A stretch of DNA of 64,000 bases from the NCBI RefSeq assembly GCF_019977755.1, contig NZ_AP025145.1, positions 1,550,001-1,614,000 of the forward strand. The letters run 5' to 3'. Under the pieces are notes generated by a model that saw only the letters and a list, made by a program, of their open reading frames with translations, was not told the DNA's origin and made no database searches. This stretch comes from Vibrio penaeicida. Its GTDB lineage: Bacteria; Pseudomonadota; Gammaproteobacteria; Enterobacterales; Vibrionaceae. A program made the translations under genes and the position numbers. Shown one piece after another: positions 44,276-55,000 of this stretch. How positions within the stretch are numbered: position 1 is the first letter of the stretch; the number at the start of each line of letters is the position of its first letter.

Positions 44276-45397
44276 CTAATTATCCATATTTTTTACAGAC
44301 TTATTCTCGACTAAACGAGGAATCTTATCTCTACTGTGAGTAGATTTACTGCGCTTTTGAAGGTACATATCTTTGTCGGCACGATGCAGAGTACTCTTAA
44401 ACGGTAAATAATCTTCAGGTCCCGATTGAGCGATACCGATACTCAGCGTCACATCTTCTCGAGAAGCCGCAATTTCTTTTTCTAGACGTGGAATATAATT
44501 ACACTTGGCGCTTTCTTGAGTGCAACCAGGCATAACTACGACAAATTCATCTCCTCCAACTCTGAAACAACAGTCTACGTTTCGAGATACTGAGCGGATG
44601 CAATCTGAAACTAGAACCAAGATTGCATCACCTTCTTCATGACCATGAGAATCATTAAAGGATTTAAAGTCATTGATATCTATATAAATCAAAGAAATTG
44701 GTTCATTTTTCAACTTCGCAATTTCAAACGATTTATTAGCTTTGATATCTAAGCTTCTTTTATTTAAAAGATTGGTTAACGGATCAAGTCGTGTTATTTT
44801 CTCCAAACTTCGAGTACGTTCAATTACCAAAGTTTCCAAATCATCTACATATTTATCCGATCTTTCTCGCTCGATTTCTAACTCAGTCATCATACTTTTT
44901 ATATAAGTATCAAAAACTAATGATACATCAAAGTCGATAAGTCGTAGTAGAATATTTCCTAAATGTTTTGCATATAGCTCATCTGAAAAATTGACATCTA
45001 TTGTTCTGATAAGTACGCCTTTTAAATAAGTAATAGCGGATAAGTACATTTTGGGGTCTACACCAATTCGTTTGTGAACCAACCCAATACGTAATCTGTT
45101 CTCTACATACTCCAAATCTATTTCTTTAGAAAACAACTCTAGAATATAGCGTTTCTGTGCAGAGATTAGACGCTGCAACGTTCCAGAGTCTCCAATTAAA
45201 TTTGCAATCTCAGGAATCGCTGTTTGATTTTTATAAAACGTTGATACAATATCATCTAATTGACGCTCTATGAGACCGCGTAACTCTTTACGCGAATCAA
45301 GATCTTCATCTGTTATCCGGAACAGTCTCATTCGTTGCTTCAAATCTGAATCGGTGATTTTTTGCTGCTCTACTAATGATTTATCAGTGACATTCAT
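44276..45397 (-). CDS. Diguanylate cyclase with globin-coupled sensor
   Basis: This 373-residue protein has an N-terminal protoglobin-type sensor (about residues 25-180; proximal-His candidate in RIGLVHKRIGVDPKMYL). A coiled helix follows (IERERSDKYVDDLETLVIER), then a GGDEF domain (about 200-350). The active site is RVGGDEFVVVMPG, and the feedback-inhibition I-site RxxD (RNVD) lies five residues before it, so the enzyme should be active and product-inhibited. It makes c-di-GMP, probably in response to oxygen or another gas ligand. The gene is monocistronic. Confidence 0.9.
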   Translation of the reverse strand: MNVTDKSLVEQQKITDSDLKQRMRLFRITDEDLDSRKELRGLIERQLDDIVSTFYKNQTAIPEIANLIGDSGTLQRLISAQKRYILELFSKEIDLEYVENRLRIGLVHKRIGVDPKMYLSAITYLKGVLIRTIDVNFSDELYAKHLGNILLRLIDFDVSLVFDTYIKSMMTELEIERERSDKYVDDLETLVIERTRSLEKITRLDPLTNLLNKRSLDIKANKSFEIAKLKNEPISLIYIDINDFKSFNDSHGHEEGDAILVLVSDCIRSVSRNVDCCFRVGGDEFVVVMPGCTQESAKCNYIPRLEKEIAASREDVTLSIGIAQSGPEDYLPFKSTLHRADKDMYLQKRSKSTHSRDKIPRLVENKSVKNMDN

Positions 45398-45758
45398 TAA
45401 ACTCTAGCCTACTTTTCTAATATTATACAAAGTGTAGTACATTGTTTTAAAATACAAAGTATAACTTCATCAGAATATCCTCATACAGAACACTCCAAAG
45501 GCATATACCTCCGATTGCTCTTGATGTTACGAACGAATAAACAGATCAATATGTTCAGGAAAAACTCCACTGATTCGTTATTAATAACAACCCTGTCGAG
45601 GTGATTTCCGATTAAAAACTGGTGATCTTCAAAACGCTTAAGTTTAGTGTTCAAAATCTGGCTATCTTCAACTCGCTTCAAAAATGTGATGGATAGTTAT
45701 TAATGCTGTGGATAAGAGCTGCAATTGAATTGCATAGAGTGTCAGAATAAATTTGTTT

Positions 45759-46154
45759 CTACTCTTTATCGAAACTATCAACAATAATAGCTCCCATTGA
45801 CGCAGGCATAGTAATGACAATAATTCGCTTAATTGCAACGAGTGGTTCTTCTAATAGTGGTAATTTATCAATGCAGAACAAAACTAAAGCGACCACAAAT
45901 GCGGTCATCAGATAAGCAATCACAATTCGAAAGCAAAATACCCACTTTCTTTGGGCAACAGTGCGTTGAAACACATTCTCATACGTGTAAATCCCTAGAA
46001 AAATGATAGAAAGAAAAAGCAACATTGTTAGATTTTTACTTGGTAAACTTTCTCCTAATCGCCACGCTTCCTCGGAAAATGATATAGGTACAGCAAGGGC
46101 AAACGCTCCAACAAAAATCTGGCTTGCATCTTCTACATTAAAGCTAAACTTCAT
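45759..46154 (-). CDS. DUF2391-like small membrane protein
   Basis: This 131-residue protein has about four membrane segments (FVGAFALAVPISFSEEAWRL, MLLFLSIIFLGIYTYENVF, VIAYLMTAFVVALVLFCI, IIVITMPASMGAIIVDSF). It resembles the DUF2391 putative integral membrane proteins. The function is unknown. It lies upstream of the diguanylate cyclase on the same strand but 360 bp away. Confidence 0.7.
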   Translation of the reverse strand: MKFSFNVEDASQIFVGAFALAVPISFSEEAWRLGESLPSKNLTMLLFLSIIFLGIYTYENVFQRTVAQRKWVFCFRIVIAYLMTAFVVALVLFCIDKLPLLEEPLVAIKRIIVITMPASMGAIIVDSFDKE

Positions 46155-46283
46155 TTAAACACTCCTTCGTTTGTCATTACATAAGAAATAAATTCACCAC
46201 TTTACTCAAAAAAATCATAGCCTAGCGTCAGTCATATCTTTCGTTAGCCTATTTTATTCAATTATCTTAGTCTTATTTAGATG

Positions 46284-46535
46284 CTAACTAACTCGATATA
46301 GAATAGTGAATCGCTCAGTTAAAATTGTCCACTTCTTCAAGTAGAAGTACACCCCGAGCAGCCCTGTACAACCAACACAAATACCGACAACTAGCCAAAA
46401 AACAATACCACTTTCTATTCCTGATCCAATTTTGCTATAATCGAAATGTAACCACATGTCTGATTGTTCACTGCTTAGACGGTTCACCTCTGACCAAATC
46501 AACGACTTGCTACCACTTAAACCATCTAACAGCAT
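46284..46535 (-). CDS. Small single-pass membrane protein
   Basis: An 83-residue frame with one membrane segment (about residues 43-66, SGIVFWLVVGICVGCTGLLG). The N-terminal part is polar (SSEQSDMWLHFDYSKIG). No family is recognised. It may be a real small gene. A short frame immediately upstream contains the (AAGGG) repeat. Confidence 0.4.
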   Translation of the reverse strand: MLLDGLSGSKSLIWSEVNRLSSEQSDMWLHFDYSKIGSGIESGIVFWLVVGICVGCTGLLGVYFYLKKWTILTERFTILYRVS

Positions 46536-46602
46536 AGCTGTTTATGTGTCCGCTCGGTGCTTTACTGAATAGACAGATTGAGACCTTTTTCCTCTCGCAG
46601 GT

Positions 46603-46627
46603 AAGGGAAGGGAAGGGAAGGGAAGGG
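46603..46627. repeat. Pentanucleotide tandem repeat (AAGGG)x5
   Basis: Five perfect AAGGG units lie within a small minus-strand frame (46542-46784), where they encode repeating Leu/Pro/Phe/Ser residues. A change in unit number would shift that frame. The frame itself is doubtful. Confidence 0.85.
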
Positions 46628-46988
46628 TTAAATTTAAAAGTCCAGTAAAGAATTTTCTGTCACTACTTAGGTGGGTCATAAAGTGATAATAATTGAGTAA
46701 ACCAGCAATGCTACGGCACAACGGAGATAGGCTAATTGTGCTCATAATATACTCTCTATAAGAAGTAACATAGAATGAAAACAATTTTCTTACATAAGGC
46801 TCGATATCGACACCACTTTCAGTACCTTTACATTATTCCGGAAAGATAAAATCAACTGAATTTCTATAAACGACTTATAACAATCCACATATTATATTGG
46901 AGGGCTGAACTGAGGAAGGGAGTTGGCACGAAATATATGCTGCACCAACAACGAATAAATGTGAACACCTTGAGTATGACTGTCATAA

Positions 46989-47014
46989 AGAAAGCTGGTG
47001 ACAACCAGCTTTCT
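46989..47014 (-). terminator. Terminator-like hairpin after chemoreceptor gene
   Basis: A perfect 11-bp stem (AGAAAGCTGGT / ACCAGCTTTCT) with a four-base loop lies 17 bp after the chemoreceptor stop. The T-run after it on the minus strand is short, so efficiency is uncertain. Confidence 0.65.
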
Positions 47015-47031
47015 CTTGTAGCAATACAGAT

Positions 47032-48753
47032 TTACGTGTTAGAGAGTTCTTTAGCCGTGTTATCTAAATCAGAGGCAGACATCTCAATTTGCCCAATGGA
47101 CTGTGCCATACTGCTTGACATGTCATTGATTTGAGAGAGGCTTTCATTAATCATATTCGACACTTTAGACTGTTCATCCGTGGACTGCGCAATTTCCGAA
47201 TTCAGTTTATAGATCACCCCTGTCGTTTCTTTGATTTTATCAAAAACGTCTCCAATTTTATCGATGCCCGATTGCGCAGTTGACATTAACCCTGCTGCTT
47301 GGTTTATCGTCCCCCCCATTGTGCTTGTTTTTTCTTGCAGGCTCGCAATGATTTCCTCAATTTCGTTGGTTGACTCCTGTGTTCTCTGAGCAAGTGAACG
47401 TACTTCATCGGCCACAACCGCAAAACCACGACCTTGTTCACCCGCTCGCGCCGCTTCTATCGCAGCATTCAATGCTAACAGGTTGGTCTGTTCAGCAATC
47501 GATTTGATCACATCCAGCACGCCTGAAACCTGAGCACTCTCAGAAATCAACCCTTCCATCGCCTTTTGAGTTTGCGAGAATTCGGTCTGCAGCGTCGTCA
47601 TGGAGTCTACTGCCGTTTGCATCGAAGATTGCCCTTCACTGACATTCTTATCATTTTGCGACGCTTCATTTTCGGCGTGAACCGTTACATCAGTGACTCG
47701 CGTCAACGCTGTAGACATTTCTTCGACCGCCACTAAAACGGAATTCGTTTCTTGTGTTAGATTGTCTGAGTTTTTCCGACTTTCTAATACCACTTGATGG
47801 GTTTGCGTCGCTAAATCTTGAACACGTGAAGAGACTCGGTATGTCATTTCTTTGTTTTGACTCAAAGAATCAAGCATGTTGTTTATTTGAGACGCGATCT
47901 CTCCAAGCTCCCCTTGATCTACGTTAGTTATTCGAAGGTTTATATTGCCGCTGGCTTCAATGTCTCTGAGCTGATTACTAATTAGGGTCACGGGGCGAGA
48001 TACCGCGCGAGTAATCATCCAAAAACCGATTAGTGCCGCCACTAACATCAATACCATCAAGAGCAAGGTGATCATTACCGATTTGTGCAACGAATTAAAA
48101 TCTTGGAGCAAATGCTGATAAGTCCGACTTTCCAACTCAGAAAAAAAACCGTCAATGGGTTTCATGATTTTAGCTTTCTCTACATGGTACTGTTTACTGT
48201 GAAGTAATTTAGCGGCCATACCTGTGTCTGGTTCTGATCGAACACTGTACTGTCCCGTGTTAGGATTTTGAAAAAGACCTTTCACCGCATTCATGGCTTT
48301 CACTTCCAGATTAACCAGCGCATCAGAATTGTTTTGAGCCTCTTTTAACAGCGAAAACTCTTTGTCGGAAAAACCAAGATCTTGCATGCGTTGTTGTATG
48401 GACACTGTCCGACCATCCGGCTTGGGTTTTTCACCATAATTGATCACCAAATCCCAATAGATTTGATGGTATTTTTCAGGCAGGGGCTTTTCACCGTTAC
48501 GAATGGCAAGGATGTCCATGTACATGCTTTCGTAATCATCGTTACCCGTTAGCGCATACGTTCTCGCCAAACGCGTCAGATCATCCGAACTTTGTCTTAG
48601 CTCATCGGCAACCTGATACGACTGGTAACGAGTTTCTGACGTTGATTTAAGTTTGTCAGCAGAGCCCAAAATCGTCCAACCCAATGCTATGGTTATTATT
48701 GCTATCATCGCCATGGAGCCAAATACGTATGCCATTATTGATTTTGTTTTCAT
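47032..48753 (-). CDS. Methyl-accepting chemotaxis protein
   Basis: This 573-residue receptor has an N-terminal membrane segment ([20 protein letters not shown]), a periplasmic ligand domain (about residues 30-225) and a second membrane segment ([20 protein letters not shown]). A HAMP domain (about 250-305) and the cytoplasmic signalling hairpin follow. The conserved tip is [37 protein letters not shown]. It would transmit a chemotactic signal through CheA/CheW. The ligand is unknown. It is the last host gene before the phage module. Confidence 0.95.
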   Translation of the reverse strand: MKTKSIMAYVFGSMAMIAIITIALGWTILGSADKLKSTSETRYQSYQVADELRQSSDDLTRLARTYALTGNDDYESMYMDILAIRNGEKPLPEKYHQIYWDLVINYGEKPKPDGRTVSIQQRMQDLGFSDKEFSLLKEAQNNSDALVNLEVKAMNAVKGLFQNPNTGQYSVRSEPDTGMAAKLLHSKQYHVEKAKIMKPIDGFFSELESRTYQHLLQDFNSLHKSVMITLLLMVLMLVAALIGFWMITRAVSRPVTLISNQLRDIEASGNINLRITNVDQGELGEIASQINNMLDSLSQNKEMTYRVSSRVQDLATQTHQVVLESRKNSDNLTQETNSVLVAVEEMSTALTRVTDVTVHAENEASQNDKNVSEGQSSMQTAVDSMTTLQTEFSQTQKAMEGLISESAQVSGVLDVIKSIAEQTNLLALNAAIEAARAGEQGRGFAVVADEVRSLAQRTQESTNEIEEIIASLQEKTSTMGGTINQAAGLMSTAQSGIDKIGDVFDKIKETTGVIYKLNSEIAQSTDEQSKVSNMINESLSQINDMSSSMAQSIGQIEMSASDLDNTAKELSNT

Positions 48754-49088
48754 TAAAGTCTTCCTTTCTCACACTTGCTATCAATTACAACTCTAATCCA
48801 AATTTAAGAATAGGCTAATATTCTACATACGCCATTCCTTTGTCCATAAATTGATAATCGTGTAAGCAATTGTTTGGACGTACTATTGTTGGATCTCACT
48901 CAAGGTTTCCAACGGCTATTAGAAAACAGGATACTCATCGAGCCTACCACCTTAAAAAGTGTGATTGTGCGTATGGAAGAAAGTAAAAAAAACCCGCCTG
49001 TTAGACGGGTAGGAGAAGTGACTCAAAGTTTATAACACGACTTTACTTAAAAAATCATAGTCGCGTATTTCTTAAACCGCAATCTTGT
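48754..49088. other. Junction between host and phage module
   Basis: This 335-bp gap contains the terminator at 48985-49010 and probably the left attachment site of the prophage. The att core cannot be named because the other end is outside the window. Base composition changes from AT-rich to GC-rich just beyond it. Confidence 0.5.
48985..49010 (-). terminator. Terminator of phage late operon
   Basis: On the minus strand, ACCCG and CGGGT form a stem with a short loop, followed by a T8 run, about 80 bp after the last phage gene. It would end the late transcript. Confidence 0.85.
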
Positions 49089-52000
49089 TTACGGTAACGA
49101 ATGGTGCGAGGGCGCGTGTGAGAGTAGTGAAGCGACCAGTTTTTGGTTGAGGTGAAGACCGTGAACGCTTTCCTTGCCGTAACGTAAACGCTGTCGAATC
49201 GATCGCCTTAGGGCACTGGGATCCAGAGACAGAGAGGGATAATGTTGGTTAAAGCGGCGCACCGCTTTTTTGACCATGACCATCAATTGCGCGTCCCGCC
49301 CCTTCCACGCCAACCAGTACGCCGTCATCAGCTGTTGTCGCCTATCCAGTACGTGCCGTTCGTAAGACTTGAGCGCTCGATTGGTGTCGTACTGTTTCAT
49401 CAAATCGCTGTCCGACAAACCGCCCGCCTGTAGAGCCAGTTCGACCCACGTGAACGCTGACGCCTCCTTGTACGCCAGCCCTTTACTGCTGAGCGCCCCT
49501 TCTTCGTGATATCGGTACGCTTTCATCGGATCACGGACAAACTTTGGCATCACCATTTCGACGCCACGCCAGTATTCCCCTTGCGCCATTTTCTCGCTGC
49601 CCCGGATCCCCGAAAGTACAATGCCCCCTAATACCGGTCCCGCTACCTGCCGAGCGTAAAAGCTCCATATTTGTTCGCCGTCAAGGTCGCGAGTCGGATC
49701 TCTGATCCACAATTGGTCAAGCGAAATACGGGGGGATAACCCAGCCCCCCCAACACCGTAAAGTATCCCATTAACCAGGGTTTTATTGCCGAGCGCGTTG
49801 TAAAGATATCGTTTAAATTCCGTTTCCGCATCCCAAGGCACATCGTCGTCTCCCATAGCTGCATTCAATGCATTCGCCATCCCATACACTAGGGAAAGGG
49901 GCAAGGCAGAAACGCCCCCTAACAACGAGGTCATGGCAAGGGTACCCACCAATTGTCGTCGAGCTTCTGTCCGCGTCTCTTTGTTCATCCCGCGCATAGA
50001 CAAGTACGCGTTGCGCATCAAATAGTACGTCATGCTCTGGCTGTACTGCTTAAATTGGGTCAGTACCTTCATGAATGGCGGCTGCATGTACCTTGCCCGA
50101 TTGGCATTGGTGTAATCGAAGTGTGCTTTCCACGTGGCGTCTTCCGCGAAATGGGTGGCATCGGCATGCGACTGTCCGTCGGCTCTCGCCAGCCGATACG
50201 CCGCTATTGCCGTGGTTTCACGGTTGTAAACCTCCGCCTGATGAAACAGTCGGGCGATCCAGTTCATCACTCGGTCGTAACGCGCGTTGTACTCCCAGTT
50301 TTTCGACTCGGCTATCCCAGCCAATTCGTGTGATTGGGTCACATCCAAGAGTCCGGTATCGTGCCACTGTTGATAGGCTTGCCGCTCTTCTCCTTGTAAC
50401 TTTCGCTTTACACTGCCTTGAGTCAATGGGTAGCTCGCCATGGTGCGGAGCAATTCCCCAGCCGCTCGACGTAAACCGAATCGACTCGCCAGTATCGGCA
50501 ACGCCACCACCATATTCTGGGTCAGGTTGACCATCGCCGCCGCGGGGGAGGCGCCCAACATCCAGATGAATCCCATGGACGTCAGATGCTGAGCCACCGT
50601 GGAATGCGAGGGGTTCATGATCCATTCATGACGTTTTAACAGCTCTTCCGCGTAACGGCTGGCTTGGTTACTGTTGCTCACCTGCGCCGCTTTTTTGGTG
50701 TCCGCCGCCAATTGTGACAAGGTGTCGGAATACTCCAACCTCGCCAACTGATACGCGCCTCGCATCATGTTGGACGCCAACGCGCGCAACGCATCGTTAC
50801 TCCACCCTTTGGTCTTTTTTCGGTGCAGAAATTGCTTGCGCATGGAACGCGTTGGCAAGGACTGCAAATACAATTGGTAGATGGTGTCCTTTAACTCACT
50901 TTTTTTCAGATCATTGAGTTGAGTATCGTCAACGTGGTGCATGAGATCGAGAACAAAATTCAGACTGGCGCCTTCCATGGGAGACAGCCCCTCAACCGCG
51001 CGCCCTGTGGAGACGGTAAACCCAGCAGTGCGCAATCTCTTTGAGGCGTCTTGCTGCGCCTTTTCAGACTCGAACATCAGAAAGTGTTTTTCACCCTGCT
51101 CATCCACCGAGCTCAACCAATACTCTCCAAATCGCGCCAAGGGAAAATACGGGGCCATGACGCTTTGCAGTTCAAACTGCAACTTCAAATCGGCTAAGCG
51201 CTTTTTCTTGAGCCGATTATCAATGTCGGCGCGCTCAATCTGTTGCTCTAACAATGTTCGGTATTGCCTGTGTCGAGCCTGATAGGCATCACGCATGGTC
51301 CGGTAGTGTTGTTTCGCCTCATCCGGCAAAGCATCAAAACGGGTTTTCAACGCCTGATGTTTTACCTGACGTAATGGCTCTGACTCCAGTTGTCGCCGAT
51401 ACGCCTTGAGTTCACGCATTTGCGCCGAGGTTTTGTGGCTGCCCTCATTCACCTTTTCGAGGTGGCGAATGGCTTTCTCGAGCGGGGCTTTGGCACTGAC
51501 AAACGCCCCATCCGGATCCACGCCATCAACGGTCGCTAGGTGCGCGATGTCGAACAGCGTGTCAGCCGTTTGCTGATGTTTCGATGCCCATTTTTGTATG
51601 CGCTGTGCCATCTCACCCGCTTCGTACGCCCACTGGTTGCGACGCGTGAGCATTTGATGCACGGTATTGACGTAGTGTTGCACGCTCGGAAGCTGGGACT
51701 GAGACAGATCCGCCAACTGACGCAGGGTGATCGCCCCCAACCCTTTACTCCCCCCAAACGTCTGTTTTGCGGCGTATCCGATGTGGCTGAGGATTCCTTT
51801 GAGTCGGCGTTGAGGGGTGGTCGCATTCAGTGCCGCTTCAAAGCTTGCAGACTTAGTGCGTGAAAACATCACTTCAGAGCTTACTGTGTTTGGACGAGCC
51901 GACTTATTCGCTATCCTTTGCTCCAAGGTATCGATGAGATGAAGCAGCTCAGAACGGCGCACGGTCGAAGGAAACCACCCTAAGCGCTTGAGGGCAGCCC

Positions 52001-55000
52001 ATAGCTTACTCAGCAACGCGTCCCACCAACGTTTTATTGCGGGACGCGTTTGCTCTGCCGCTAACGCCATCACTTCTTCGGCTTGCTCCGCCAGATTGAG
52101 CTCGCCATACCGGGTACGCACCTCGTCCCACAGGGGCTGAAGCGAAGGGTGATGACGACTGCCCTGTATCGCGCGCAGGATCGCCACGTGCTCGTGCTCT
52201 CCCAACACGCTCCGCAGACCATGGTGAACCAAAATTTCATGTCGAAGCGCACGCCTCACTTGCTCAGGGGATCTCAAACTCGACGCCACTAAAGTGACCG
52301 TCTGTGTCGACGGCTCATACACCGCATGTACCTCCCCTCGCCCCTTATCATAAGGCAGGTCTGACGCCGTCTTAACTACCTTGATACGAACTCGGGTCTC
52401 TCCTTGATAGTGCTTGAGCCAGTGTCGTGAGATACGCGCCACCTGATCAGGCGCTAATGATGCCTTGCGCGACTCGGCGGACGTTTGAGCTGACTTCGTT
52501 CGGGAAAACAGCTGAACGTGCTCGCCGTTGACTTGTGTATCTAGGACCTCAAACAGGCGATCAAACGCAGGGGCGATCTCGGTATTAAGCTCCGATTGTG
52601 TCGGGTACGCGTAATCCATGTCGCTATCGTGTCCAAACTGACGCTGCCAGTCGGCTTCATTTAAGACGTTGGCAAGGTAGTCGTTGGTGATCCCCACATT
52701 GCGATTGCGCGCGATGATGTACGCTTCAAATGCGCGCGCCGTCATTTCTGTCATACTCGCCCAATAGGGTCGTGATTTGAACCTATCCAATCGAGCACTC
52801 CGCTTGGGCAGATCTGTGCGCATCACCGCCTCGCGCAATTGTTTAACGCTTTGAGTCAATGCTTGTCGCAATGCTTTTTTCTCTAGTGGGGTATGCGCGA
52901 TGTCGGTCAAAAACTCGCTGAGTGCCGAACCCTCTCGGCGTCCAAGGTGATGGTCAATGGCGTGAAACCATTCGTGAGCCAATGAGCCCGCGCCTTTCGG
53001 TTTGGTCAGGTTGATCACCAAGGTGCCTGGCTCATAATGCGCCTTGGCTTTTCCTTTCCCTCGTGCGCCAAACGCCAAGCCCAGAGTGCCGTTGAGAGAC
53101 ACCGCTTTGGGAGGCAGATCCAGTGCGTCGGCCAAGTCGACTAAAGCATCATGAGCGTCGTTCAGTTCCGCCTGACGGCGCTTGTCTTCCACCCAATTGC
53201 CAAACTGCACCCCTCGAAATCCAAAGGTACGAGTGAAGCTCTCGGGGGTCACTTTTCCTTCGCGTCGGGGCTTGCCCGCTCGCCGACGGTTGTGCGGCGT
53301 TCGTTGCTCTTGTGTCAGCTTTTTGCGCAGCGCCAGCACCTCTTTTTCTAATGTGTCACGATGGGTGTTCAGGTGCTCGCGCGCCGCTTGTGCTGACGCA
53401 AAGCCACCAATGAGTCGAACATGTCGTTTCCCGACGTCAACCCCAATGAACCTTTCAGGGTGTGGATCCCGCGTTCGATACACCTTCAGGTTCACTTTCC
53501 GCCGTCCGGACTCTGCAGCGTCATTGGGATCGCGTACCCACTGTTGGAGTGCCGTCACCATCTCCGCTTCCGTGCTAACTCTTTCGGTTAGCGCCTGACG
53601 TTTATTGCCTTCGGTGGCGTGGTAAAAGGTTCGAGCGGGCGTGAACCGTGCCCCATTCAATTGCGTATATTGCCCACGATTGACCTTCAGCTTGGCAAGG
53701 CGTGTCAGTTGCTCTGGCGTTAGGCCTTGTGCGGCTTTCATCAAGATGGGGAGGTCAGTATGAGCGATGGCTCGACTGACCGCATCCGGAAGCGACTCAT
53801 CAGCCAATGGCTGAACGAGTTGGCGCGAAAGGGCCAAGGTTTTCTCAACGGATACGCGCCATGACGCCACCTTGGATGCCAGTTTCGGCTTAGGTGGAAG
53901 ACGTTCACGAAGCACCGACAAAAGCAAAGCACGCTCCGGCGGGACTTTCTGCTTGATCAGAGCGGATAAGTTAGGCTTGGGAAACAGCTGGCTCAGCGGT
54001 TTTCTGCGCCATTCTTCGTCACTTGGGTGGTGTTCCATCGCCTGCCCGTACTGTCCCCACAGATGCTTTCTCGCCCCGTGTAGGACGTCCCCAAAATCCA
54101 CAATTTTCTCTTGTGGGGATAGCGCGGCAGCATCAGGTGCCCGCACCGAAGACGACGAATGGGGGCTCGGTTCAACGTCATTCGGTTCAGTCGGTGGGAT
54201 CGGTGAAGGCGAGCGAGGCGTGACTGGTAAAGCCGCCGCTTGAGGTTGAGGATTATGAGGAGGAGATGGGGACTCATGTTGCGTCGGGGTAGGACGAGGG
54301 GGAAGCGAGTCTGTCTCCAACTCAGGTTCAGGCGCGTTGGAAGACGGTTTCGCCTCGGGTTGAGCGACCACGCCTTTGCCTCGCCACCCTCCGATCATCC
54401 CCGGTACCGAACCGGTGATCGCCCCCACACTGAAGCCTTCTGCCATCGCCGCCTTTGCTCCCTCCAATGGCGCACGATCCGTACCCACAATGGTATTCAA
54501 CTGAGTATTGGCGGCATAGGTGTGACCCAAGTTTTCCGCTGACTCCGCGCTCCCTTCGGCTAAACCACTGCGCACCCCACTCTTGAGGATGCCACCGCGC
54601 AGTCGATTGGTGAGCGCACCGAACAGCACACGATCCCCCAACGCCCCCACTGTACTGCCCGCTATCGCCACCGGATCCGACAATACCGCCGCACTGACGC
54701 GTTGGGCGGTCGCTTCCTTAGCTTGTTTTAAGATCTGCGTCGCGTTTTTGACCTGTGCTTGCCGCGCTAGTGCGTTGACTTGATGGCGAAAATACGGCGA
54801 ATGGGCTGCCAGCCAAGCGGTGTCCATATCTTTGACCTGCGTAGCCACGTCTATTGCAGTTGCCCCCAATGATCCCGTCAGCCCCGTCCCTATGGCGGTG
54901 GCGCTCGCCATATGTCGCACGACCTTTTCAGCCACCTGCTGGGCCACGTTAAGACTTGCCCCGCGTTTGAGCATACTGCGTGTGATGGCTTGACCCAATG

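Noticed and set aside
45481..45681. A 66-residue minus-strand frame upstream of the diguanylate cyclase
   Set aside because: No ribosome-binding site and low protein character; likely chance.
46542..46784. An 80-residue frame holding the AAGGG repeat
   Set aside because: The coding sense comes mainly from the repeat and there is no domain or good start, so only the repeat is annotated.
53872..54243. Long plus-strand frames opposite the giant phage protein and its neighbours
   Set aside because: High-GC coding sequence commonly leaves open antisense frames; none has a start signal or protein motif.
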